A stretch of 12,342 bases of DNA from an uncultured Clostridia bacterium (GTDB lineage: Bacteria > Bacillota > Clostridia > Christensenellales > Pumilibacteraceae). The stretch covers positions 1 through 12,342 of the forward strand of contig CANQCB010000037.1 of the NCBI GenBank assembly GCA_947589145.1, read 5' to 3'. This document shows, piece after piece, positions 6,733 through 12,342 of the stretch (the first letter of the stretch is position 1; each line of letters opens with the position of its first letter). A program made the translations under genes and the position numbers. The notes beneath the pieces are model-generated. The model had not been told where the DNA came from. It did no database searches and saw only the letters and a program-made list of their open reading frames with translations.

Positions 6733-7539
6733 ATGATATTCGACTTACATAACGATTTTGTGACGGCGGCGCGGCGTGAAGAACGTGAAAAAGCGTTACG
6801 AATATATGCGAATGCAAACGTGCGCGGTATAGTTTTTGCCGTTTATACCACCGAAATAAAGCCGACGGATAAAGATTTCGTAAAATATTCGCCTCCCGAA
6901 GTGCCTTTTAAGTCGCTCTCGGCAATAGAGGATCTGGGTTCCGTGCGCACCGACGATTACGAAAGTTTCTTGCGCAAAACAAGTCCGTGTTACGTATCGT
7001 TGACCTGGAACGGAGCGAACTCTTTGGCAGGCGGCGTCGGCGCGGAAACGCCGCTCACCGATAGCGGCAAAAATGTGCTGAAAATGCTCGAAAGGTTGGA
7101 TATTCCGCTCGATATGTCGCACCTTTCGGATAAGTCTTTTTTCGACGCGTTGAAACACTTCCGCGGCAGGGTACTCGTATCTCATACGGCTTCACGCAAA
7201 CTTTGCAATCATGCGCGGTGCATAACCGACGAAATGGCAAAACTCGTGGCGCGGCGCGGCGGAATAATCGGAATAGCCGCGATTCCCGACTTTTTGGGCG
7301 GAAGCGCGGACAGAACCGCATATCTCGCGCACGTCGCTCATTTGACGGAAGTCATAGGTGCGGACAGTATTGCGATAGGTACGGATTTCTACGGCGGTAC
7401 GCATTATCCGAAGGGTCTGTCCGAATACGCCGACTTTGCCTTTTTGCGACAGGATATGATTAAAATCGGATTCACGGAAGAGGAAACCGAAAAAATATTT
7501 TATAAAAACGCATACAGATTTTTGAATTTACGGAGGTAA
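6733..7539 (+). CDS. Membrane dipeptidase-type peptidase, family M19 (renal dipeptidase family), short form
   Basis: This 268-residue zinc metallopeptidase belongs to family M19, whose members cleave dipeptides. The first metal ligands are in DLHND at residues 4-8 (His6, Asp8). The bridging Glu is probably Glu66 (SAIED), and the later histidines are His130 (DMSHLSD) and His151 (VSHTAS). Arg162 and Asp218 (GTDFYG) match other active-site positions. Family members are usually above 300 residues, so this is a compact version, but no metal ligand appears lost. There is no signal peptide, so the product is probably cytoplasmic despite the family name. The ATG at 6733 was chosen because the family begins there and the alternative TTG at 6664 precedes the transcription start. 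No Shine-Dalgarno is visible before it. It is the first gene of an operon with purB. Confidence 0.88.
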   Translation: MIFDLHNDFVTAARREEREKALRIYANANVRGIVFAVYTTEIKPTDKDFVKYSPPEVPFKSLSAIEDLGSVRTDDYESFLRKTSPCYVSLTWNGANSLAGGVGAETPLTDSGKNVLKMLERLDIPLDMSHLSDKSFFDALKHFRGRVLVSHTASRKLCNHARCITDEMAKLVARRGGIIGIAAIPDFLGGSADRTAYLAHVAHLTEVIGADSIAIGTDFYGGTHYPKGLSEYADFAFLRQDMIKIGFTEEETEKIFYKNAYRFLNLRR

Positions 7540-7540
7540 T

Positions 7541-8968
7541 ATGAAAGACGTCTACGAAAATCCGCTTATAACGCGATACGCATCCAAAGAAATGGCGTCC
7601 GTTTTTTCGGATGATAATAAATTTACGACATGGCGCAAACTTTGGATAGCGCTTGCCGAGTGCGAAAAAGAACTCGGATTGAATATTACGGACAAGCAGA
7701 TCGCCGAGATGAAAGAACATGTTTCGGATATTAACTACGAGGTTGCCGAGGCTCGCGAAAAAGAGGTTCGCCATGACGTAATGTCTCACGTATACGCATT
7801 CGGCTGTCAGGCAAAGTCCGCGGAGGGGATAATACATCTCGGCGCGACGAGTTGTTACGTCACCGACAATACCGAGGTAATCGTAATGAAGCAGGCGCTT
7901 GAAATAGTCAAGGGCAAATTACTGCAAGTTATGAAAAAACTTTCGGATTTTGCGCTCGAATATAAGGGTATGCCGACGCTGGGATTTACGCACCTTCAAC
8001 CGGCACAGCTTACTACGGTGGGCAAACGCGCCTGCCTTTGGTTGCAGGATCTGCAAATGGATTACGAAAATCTTTGCGCGGTAATCGACGGCTTGAAACT
8101 TCGCGGCGTAAAGGGAACGACGGGCACGCAGGCAAGTTTTCTTACTCTTTTCGACGGCGACGGCGAAAAAGTAAAGGCTTTGGAAAAAGCGGTCGTAAAC
8201 AAAATGGGCTTTAAGTCCGCCTTTGCCGTTTCGGGACAGACGTATACGAGAAAACTCGATTACACCGTGCTTTCCGCGCTGTCGCAGATAGCGCAGAGCG
8301 CATACAAGTTCGCCAACGACCTGCGTATTTTGCAAAACATGAAAGAAATGGAAGAGCCGTTTGAAAAAAATCAGATAGGTTCGTCGGCTATGGCGTATAA
8401 GCGCAACCCCATGAGAAGCGAGAGAATATGCGCACTTGCTCGGTACGTTATAACCCTGCCCGAGAACGAGGCAATAACCGCCTCGACGCAGTGGTTCGAG
8501 CGCACCCTCGACGACAGCGCGAACAAGAGAATAACGATTCCGCAGGCGTTCCTTGCGATCGACGGATTGCTCAACCTTTACATCAACGTCAGCGGCGGCA
8601 TGGTTGTTTACGATAAGGTTATACGCAAGCATATCATGGCGGAATTGCCGTTTATGGCGACGGAAACAATTTTAATGGAATGCGTAAAGGCAGGCGGAAG
8701 CCGTCAGGAACTCCACGAAGCGATTCGACGCCATTCCATGGACGCGGCAAGAACGGTGAAGCAGGAAGGCGGCGACAACGACCTTATCGAAAGGATAAAA
8801 GCGGATCCCATGTTCGCGGCGATTAAGGATAAGATCGACGGCATAATGGATCCCGCCAATTTTACGGGCAGAGCGGAAGCGCAGACCGAGGAGTTTATTG
8901 CCGAGCAGATACAGCCCATCCTTCTCGCCAACGAGATATCGAAAACGGAAACGGAGATCAAAGTCTGA
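7541..8968 (+). CDS. purB: Adenylosuccinate lyase
   Basis: PurB cleaves adenylosuccinate to AMP and SAICAR to AICAR, releasing fumarate, in purine synthesis. It has 475 residues, the longer PurB subtype. Visible landmarks are RHDVMSH at 77-83, HLGATSCYVTDN at 99-110, THLQPAQ with His151 (general acid position), KGTTGTQASF at 191-200 and the superfamily signature GSSAMAYKRNP at 280-290, whose serine pair includes the catalytic base. The strong ribosome site ACGGAGGT overlaps the stop of the dipeptidase gene, and the ATG is one base after that stop, so the two are translated as a coupled pair. No other purine gene is in the window. Confidence 0.97.
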   Translation: MKDVYENPLITRYASKEMASVFSDDNKFTTWRKLWIALAECEKELGLNITDKQIAEMKEHVSDINYEVAEAREKEVRHDVMSHVYAFGCQAKSAEGIIHLGATSCYVTDNTEVIVMKQALEIVKGKLLQVMKKLSDFALEYKGMPTLGFTHLQPAQLTTVGKRACLWLQDLQMDYENLCAVIDGLKLRGVKGTTGTQASFLTLFDGDGEKVKALEKAVVNKMGFKSAFAVSGQTYTRKLDYTVLSALSQIAQSAYKFANDLRILQNMKEMEEPFEKNQIGSSAMAYKRNPMRSERICALARYVITLPENEAITASTQWFERTLDDSANKRITIPQAFLAIDGLLNLYINVSGGMVVYDKVIRKHIMAELPFMATETILMECVKAGGSRQELHEAIRRHSMDAARTVKQEGGDNDLIERIKADPMFAAIKDKIDGIMDPANFTGRAEAQTEEFIAEQIQPILLANEISKTETEIKV

Positions 8969-8983
8969 GCATATTTATAAATT

Positions 8984-9904
8984 ATGACGAAAGAACGGCG
9001 TAAAAAAAATAACGAAGCGGTCGCTATACAAGTCGCTGTCGTTACCATAATCATCAACGTATTGCTCGCCGTCGGAAAGTTACTGACGGGTATTTTGTCC
9101 GATTCGGAAGCCATGATTGCCGACGCCGTTCATTCCTTTTCCGACGTGTTCAGCACTGTTATCGTCATAATCGGGATAAAGATGGCGTCGAAGGCTTCGG
9201 ATAAGAGCCATCCATTCGGTCATGAGAGATTCGAATGCGTCGCGGCGATAGTACTCGCCGTCCTGCTCGCGGGTACGGGCGTAATACTCGGCTACGAGGG
9301 CATAGTTAGTATAGTCAAATGGTCGGGCGCGGAGGATAAGTCGGCGTTTGCCGTGCCGGGGCTTGCCGCGCTGATAATGGCGGGCGTGTCCGTCGCCGTC
9401 AAAGAGGGCATGTATTGGTACACGCGTTGGGCGGCTAAAAAGGCGAAGTCGGACGCTCTCGCAGCGGACGCCTGGCACCACCGCTCGGACGCGCTGTCCT
9501 CAATAGGCGCGTTTATAGGTGTAATTCTCGCCATGACCCTCGGCATTGCCATTTTCGACTCTATCGCGTCGCTGGTAATTTGTGTGCTCATAATCGTCGT
9601 CGCGGTCAATATTTTCCGCCGCGCCGTTGGTAAAATGGTGGATAAGTCCTGCGACGAGGAAACGCTCCGCAAGATGAAGGACTTAACGACCTCGATCGAC
9701 GGCGTTATTGCGATCGACGTTATCCGCACCCGCGTGTTTGGCAATAAAATCTACGTCGAGATCGAAATTTCGGTGGACGGGGAACTCACCCTGATATCCG
9801 CGCATTCCATAGCCGAAACCGTTCACGAGAAAATCGAACAGGAATTTCCCGACGTCAAACATTGCATGGTCCATGTCAACCCATACATATACGACGAGGC
9901 GTAG
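8984..9904 (+). CDS. Cation diffusion facilitator (CDF) family transporter
   Basis: This 306-residue inner-membrane antiporter exports a divalent metal such as Zn, Mn or Fe in exchange for protons. It has a basic N-terminus followed by about six hydrophobic segments (about 13-37, 44-66, 84-105, 122-141, 172-190, 192-211) and a C-terminal cytoplasmic domain from about 225. The transport site is a pair of HxxxD motifs: His50/Asp54 in ADAVHSFSD and His165/Asp169 in DAWHHRSDAL. YiiP has DxxxD in the first position, so metal preference may differ. HPFGHERFE at 76-84 is a typical loop motif. The C-terminal domain ends in CMVHVNPY, as in the family dimerisation fold. The gene starts 15 bases after purB without a visible Shine-Dalgarno and ends in tandem TAG TAG stops. 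The metal cannot be assigned from sequence alone. Confidence 0.92.
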   Translation: MTKERRKKNNEAVAIQVAVVTIIINVLLAVGKLLTGILSDSEAMIADAVHSFSDVFSTVIVIIGIKMASKASDKSHPFGHERFECVAAIVLAVLLAGTGVILGYEGIVSIVKWSGAEDKSAFAVPGLAALIMAGVSVAVKEGMYWYTRWAAKKAKSDALAADAWHHRSDALSSIGAFIGVILAMTLGIAIFDSIASLVICVLIIVVAVNIFRRAVGKMVDKSCDEETLRKMKDLTTSIDGVIAIDVIRTRVFGNKIYVEIEISVDGELTLISAHSIAETVHEKIEQEFPDVKHCMVHVNPYIYDEA

Positions 9905-9984
9905 TAGCCCGTCCGCGTGGCAGGGAAAGCGGAAAAGGTAAAACGAAAATAAGCAACAGTCCAAAAAAGAAACAGGACATAAAA

Positions 9985-10030
9985 CAAAAAACCCGAAGCA
10001 AACTTTTACTGTTTACTTCGGAGTTTTTTA
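9985..10030. terminator. Bidirectional intrinsic terminator between convergent genes
   Basis: CCGAAG (9993-9998) pairs with CTTCGG (10016-10021), with an inner AAAC/GTTT pairing after one mismatch. The stem has a T-run on the + strand (GTTTTTTATG) and an A-run on its left side, which becomes GTTTTTTGTTTT on the - strand. It can therefore stop both the CDF operon and the AAA gene transcribed toward it. Confidence 0.8.
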
Positions 10031-10053
10031 TGTTATGCACTGCATGATAGCAA

Positions 10054-10080
10054 GATTGAACTTCCGAGTTTCAATCGGAA
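10054..10080. repeat. Two overlapping inverted repeats downstream of the AAA gene
   Basis: GATTGAA (10054-10060) is complementary to TTCAATC (10070-10076), and TTCCGA (10062-10067) is complementary to TCGGAA (10075-10080). The two pairings are interleaved. They lie about 20 bases beyond the AAA-gene stop in its transcript. Loops are too short for both to form as a pseudoknot, so they would be alternatives. No T-run follows, so this is not itself a terminator. Confidence 0.45.
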
Positions 10081-10100
10081 CGATTTCTATTCTTTTAATA

Positions 10101-11897
10101 TTAACTATATTGCTCCCTGAATTCCAAAAGTCTGGCTATATCTTCATCGGAAACGCTTGATTTCACTTTGTTCTCCAATTGTTTAACATCTTCCATAGTT
10201 ATAGGACATTCATTGTTGGTTGCAATACTTTTATTGATTGCAAGCATTTTTAATTTATCGCAAAATCCTTCGATATCCGCGCCATTAAATCCATCTGTAA
10301 TTTTGGCAAGGTAATCATAATCTATTTCTTCGTGCGGAATTCCTTTCAATTTTAATTCGAAAAGTCTTTTTCTTGCGACCAAGTCTGGCAACGGAATATA
10401 AATTTTTTCATCAAATCGCCCGGGACGCAAAAAAGCACTATCAATTGCCCACGGTTTATTCGTCGCCGCTATCACCACTATAACGCAGTTCGGATCGTTA
10501 TCGTTTGAACCGATTCCTTGCATCTCAGCTAAAATTTGCGGTACAAGATCATTGTTTCCATTTTCACCATTGTCGTTTCTTTTTGCACCGATTGCCTCAA
10601 ACTCATCAAAGAAGATAATCGCTTTTTTTGATTTCCTTGCCTTTGAAAAAATGTTTTTAACATTTGCTTCCGATTCGCCGTACCACTTAGATTTTATGTC
10701 GGAACACTTGATTGGGATAAACAGAGATTCGGTTTCATTGGAAGCGGCTTCCGCAAACATTGTTTTTCCTGTACCGGGTAACCCATATAGCAGTAATCCT
10801 CCACCTATTTTTTTGCCATATTTTTCATATAAATCTTTGTGAGAAAATGCGTATATGATCTTTTCTCGGAATGCATTTTTTGCCTCGTCCAATCCTGCAA
10901 TATCATCAAATGTAACTTTACTGATTTTTTTTGAAGATGTTTGAGCGATTTTTTTGTCCTCGTCTGCTCCCGTATTCGGCTTATTAGAATGGACTATTAA
11001 ATCTACAAGCGCGGGTTTGTTCAGCGATGAATATCCCTTTATTTCATTGTCTCTGCAATATTCTTTGAGCTGCCCGACAGTAAAGAGCATTAAAGCGTCT
11101 TTATCTTCGACATAATCCGCAACATTTTCTGTCGAGGAATCGAAGTCCTCATTTTCCTCGTCTTCATATCCAATATCACCGCCGTGGAAAACAATACCGC
11201 CAACTTTCTCGATTATAAATCTAATCAGGTGTGCCAACAAAGCCAAAACTACAAACGCAACTATTCCGCCCAACACAATCAAGACCGGTACCCAATATGA
11301 AGTGACGATTCCCCAAATCATGCTGGCAAGCGGAACCAAAAAACTAATAGCTACCCATGCATGATTCGAGAAAAACTCTACGATTGCGTCCCATGTATCT
11401 TCAAAGTCAAGATCTTTGACTATCATCACAATAATATAAATAAGTGCAGCAACTCCCGCCAAGATACTCGTAACAATAATCCAGATATTATATGTATCCC
11501 AAAACGAAGCATAATTCGCTGTCCAGGAAACATATTTTATCGAATCTACTTTTCCCTCGACAGAAAAATTAAAAGAGCCAGTATACTCGTCACCATGATT
11601 AACTCCTTTGTCGTAATAATATGTATCAGTTTTAACAAGATTTGATTGATTGTACAAGTTGAAAGTTATAGAAAAATCATCAAAATTGAATATTGTGCCA
11701 TTTGTTAAAGTTGCGACCCAGACTATATTCGTCTGATTTATATTTGCATCATAGATAAACTCTGCATATTGCAAACGTGAGGTATCTATATAGCACTCAC
11801 TCTTATCGGTGCTTTGACATCCTGTTAAAAGAAGAAAGAGTAAGATAAAAATAATAGATAAGCAGTATATAGATCGTACCCATTTTATCTTTTTCAT
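10101..11897 (-). CDS. Lipoprotein-type membrane-anchored AAA ATPase with SAP-like segment, function unknown
   Basis: This 598-residue protein is not recognised as a named gene. Residues 1-27 form a lipoprotein signal: a basic start, a hydrophobic run, and lipobox LLTGC with Cys27. Residues about 30-135 are beta-rich and resemble small extracellular FxLYD-type domains. Hydrophobic segments follow at about 137-161, 180-200 and 202-227. By charge, the rest is cytoplasmic. After an acidic linker, FTVGQLKEYC...ALVDLI (about 272-302) looks like a SAP or Rho-N helical motif. A complete classical AAA module begins at FDDIAGLDEAK (330). It has Walker A GLPGTGKT (372-379), pore loop KWYG (404-407), Walker B with Asp431-Glu432, sensor Asn480, and arginine fingers Arg491 and Arg494 in FLRPGRFD. 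No FtsH zinc-protease domain follows. A protein-remodelling or membrane-extraction role is inferred. The ATG at 11897 has AGGAGA ten bases upstream. The gene stands alone and is A+T-rich. Confidence 0.88.
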   Translation of the reverse strand: MKKIKWVRSIYCLSIIFILLFLLLTGCQSTDKSECYIDTSRLQYAEFIYDANINQTNIVWVATLTNGTIFNFDDFSITFNLYNQSNLVKTDTYYYDKGVNHGDEYTGSFNFSVEGKVDSIKYVSWTANYASFWDTYNIWIIVTSILAGVAALIYIIVMIVKDLDFEDTWDAIVEFFSNHAWVAISFLVPLASMIWGIVTSYWVPVLIVLGGIVAFVVLALLAHLIRFIIEKVGGIVFHGGDIGYEDEENEDFDSSTENVADYVEDKDALMLFTVGQLKEYCRDNEIKGYSSLNKPALVDLIVHSNKPNTGADEDKKIAQTSSKKISKVTFDDIAGLDEAKNAFREKIIYAFSHKDLYEKYGKKIGGGLLLYGLPGTGKTMFAEAASNETESLFIPIKCSDIKSKWYGESEANVKNIFSKARKSKKAIIFFDEFEAIGAKRNDNGENGNNDLVPQILAEMQGIGSNDNDPNCVIVVIAATNKPWAIDSAFLRPGRFDEKIYIPLPDLVARKRLFELKLKGIPHEEIDYDYLAKITDGFNGADIEGFCDKLKMLAINKSIATNNECPITMEDVKQLENKVKSSVSDEDIARLLEFREQYS

Positions 11898-11935
11898 CTC
11901 TGGTTTTTCTCCTAAGTTATTTATAAACAAGTCTC

Positions 11936-11964
11936 ACCATACATCATTTCACCATAAATGTCAA
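11936..11964 (-). promoter_or_regulatory. Promoter of the AAA ATPase gene with a direct repeat
   Basis: Read on the - strand, a perfect TTGACA (11959-11964) is followed after 17 bases by TATGGT (11936-11941). Transcription would start near 11929, leaving a leader of about 30 bases that holds AGGAGA and the ATG at 11897. Two copies of TYTCACCATA (+ strand 11932-11941 and 11947-11956) lie over the -10 and the spacer. Confidence 0.7.
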
Positions 11965-12060
11965 GCACAGAACAATGTTGCAAATTACATTAACAGAATA
12001 AATTCACGCTGATAGTAGAAAATGTTTTGAAAGGTTAACGCCGAAAATCAAAACCTAAAA

Positions 12061-12103
12061 AACGGCGGGCGGGCAGAAAAATCAAGTTCTGCCCGCCATT
12101 TTT
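12061..12103. terminator. Strong GC-rich hairpin, terminator-like in both directions
   Basis: GGCGGGCAGAA (12068-12078) pairs perfectly with TTCTGCCCGCC (12087-12097) around an eight-base loop. On the + strand it is followed at once by ATTTTT. On the - strand the T-run comes five bases later, after a CGCCG extension. It could be a second stop for the tRNA transcript, or the end of an unrecognised + strand transcript; no + strand gene is visible before it. Confidence 0.65.
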
Positions 12104-12129
12104 CCATGCTCCGAAAGAATCAAATTTTT

Positions 12130-12182
12130 CCATAAAACAAAATAGCCCGAACGTACTTTTACGAAAAGAAGTTCAAGCTATT
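12130..12182 (-). terminator. Intrinsic terminator of the tRNA-Cys/tRNA-Leu transcript
   Basis: On the - strand AATAGCTTGAAC (12182-12171) pairs with GTTCGGGCTATT (12152-12141) over 12 positions, two of them U-G wobbles, followed by TTGTTTTATG. On the + strand the same positions would be C-A mismatches, so the stem fits - strand RNA. It begins seven bases after the mature end of tRNA-Leu. Confidence 0.75.
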
Positions 12183-12188
12183 CACACT

Positions 12189-12274
12189 TGGTGCCCGAAG
12201 TCGGACTTGAACCGACACTGTGTTGCCACAAACGGATTTTAAGTCCGTCGCGTCTGCCATTCCGCCATTCGGGC
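12189..12274 (-). tRNA. tRNA-Leu (anticodon UAA)
   Basis: This is an 86-base class II tRNA with encoded CCA. The acceptor stem GCCCGAA/TTCGGGC is perfect. The anticodon stem CGGA/TCCG encloses the loop CTTAAAA, giving anticodon UAA. The T arm contains GGTTCAAGTCC, and a long variable arm (TGTGGCAACACA region) lies between anticodon and T arms, as expected for leucine. Discriminator base A73 is also as expected. It reads UUA codons and, by wobble, UUG. It lies four bases after tRNA-Cys in the same transcript. Confidence 0.96.
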
Positions 12275-12278
12275 TTAT

Positions 12279-12342
12279 TGGAGGTACCACCCGGATTTGA
12301 ACCGGGGGTCAGGGCTTTGCAGGCCCATGCCTTACCACTTGG
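12279..12342 (-). tRNA. tRNA-Cys (anticodon GCA), 5' end outside window
   Basis: The visible 64 bases run from the D stem to the encoded CCA. The anticodon stem GGGC/GCCC encloses CTGCAAA, giving anticodon GCA. The T arm is CCCGG TTCAAAT CCGGG, and the discriminator is U73, the cysteine identity base. The D arm reads CCAAGTGGTAAGGC. About ten bases (the acceptor 5' strand and the start of the D stem) lie beyond base 12342. It is transcribed before tRNA-Leu. Confidence 0.95.

Noticed and set aside
7919..8632. Long - strand open frame opposite purB
   Set aside because: It shows no domain and lies wholly within a clear purB; the length is a by-product of codon bias.
11898..11930. TTG start for the AAA protein
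   Set aside because: It lies at the predicted transcript start, and the extra 11 residues would precede the lipoprotein signal. The ATG at 11897 has AGGAGA before it.
12144..12200. Shared GCCCGAA and GTTCAAG words between the terminator and tRNA-Leu, considered as an attachment-site duplication
   Set aside because: The matches are only 7-8 bases, differently arranged, and explained by the terminator stem and the tRNA T arm and acceptor. No integrase is present.
1..12342. CRISPR array, insertion sequence, toxin-antitoxin pair or phage genes
   Set aside because: No regularly spaced repeats, transposase motifs, terminal inverted repeats or small paired genes were seen.

Overview
The window looks like ordinary chromosome from a Gram-positive anaerobe, most likely class Clostridia (Bacillota). 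The strongest clue is the in-frame fusion of IspH with ribosomal protein S1, an arrangement known from that class, inside a baiN-like / aroH / cmk / plsC / ispH-rpsA gene order. A finer placement (a gut Christensenellales-type lineage, from codon use) is only a guess.

Region 1 (1-6625, + strand) is a tightly packed operon of seven genes. It starts with the C-terminal part of an oxaloacetate decarboxylase/pyruvate carboxylase-type carboxyltransferase cut by the window edge. It continues with surE, a BaiN/HI0933-type flavoprotein, a monofunctional AroH-type chorismate mutase, cmk, a plsC-family acyltransferase and the ispH-rpsA fusion, and ends at an intrinsic terminator (6586-6625). Six junctions link the genes: four are 4-base stop/start overlaps, one is an 8-base overlap and one is an 18-base gap. 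The set mixes carbon, nucleotide, phospholipid, isoprenoid and translation functions. Inside ispH there is an A+T-rich valley holding a near-consensus promoter (5060-5088). A strong Shine-Dalgarno sequence and an in-frame ATG (5316-5334) lie exactly at the IspH/S1 junction, so S1 may also be made as a separate protein.

Region 2 (6647-9904, + strand) starts with a near-perfect housekeeping promoter and carries a short M19 (renal dipeptidase-type) peptidase, purB and a cation diffusion facilitator transporter. It ends at a hairpin with T-runs on both sides (9985-10030), which can serve both this operon and the convergent gene that follows.

Region 3 (10101-11964, - strand) is a single gene with its own promoter. 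It is visibly more A+T-rich than its neighbours. It encodes a predicted lipoprotein with an extracytoplasmic beta-rich domain, three further membrane segments, a SAP/Rho-N-like helical segment and a complete classical AAA ATPase module, but no protease domain. I do not recognise it as a named protein, and it is the best candidate here for something undescribed.

Region 4 (12061-12342, - strand) holds tRNA-Cys(GCA), cut at its 5' end by the window, and tRNA-Leu(UAA), four bases apart. A terminator-like hairpin follows them, and a second strong GC-rich hairpin lies between the tRNAs and the AAA gene.

No stretch longer than 300 bases lacks a gene. The larger gaps (6571-6732, 9905-10100, 11898-12188) hold the terminators and promoters listed. 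I saw no insertion sequence, CRISPR array or rRNA.
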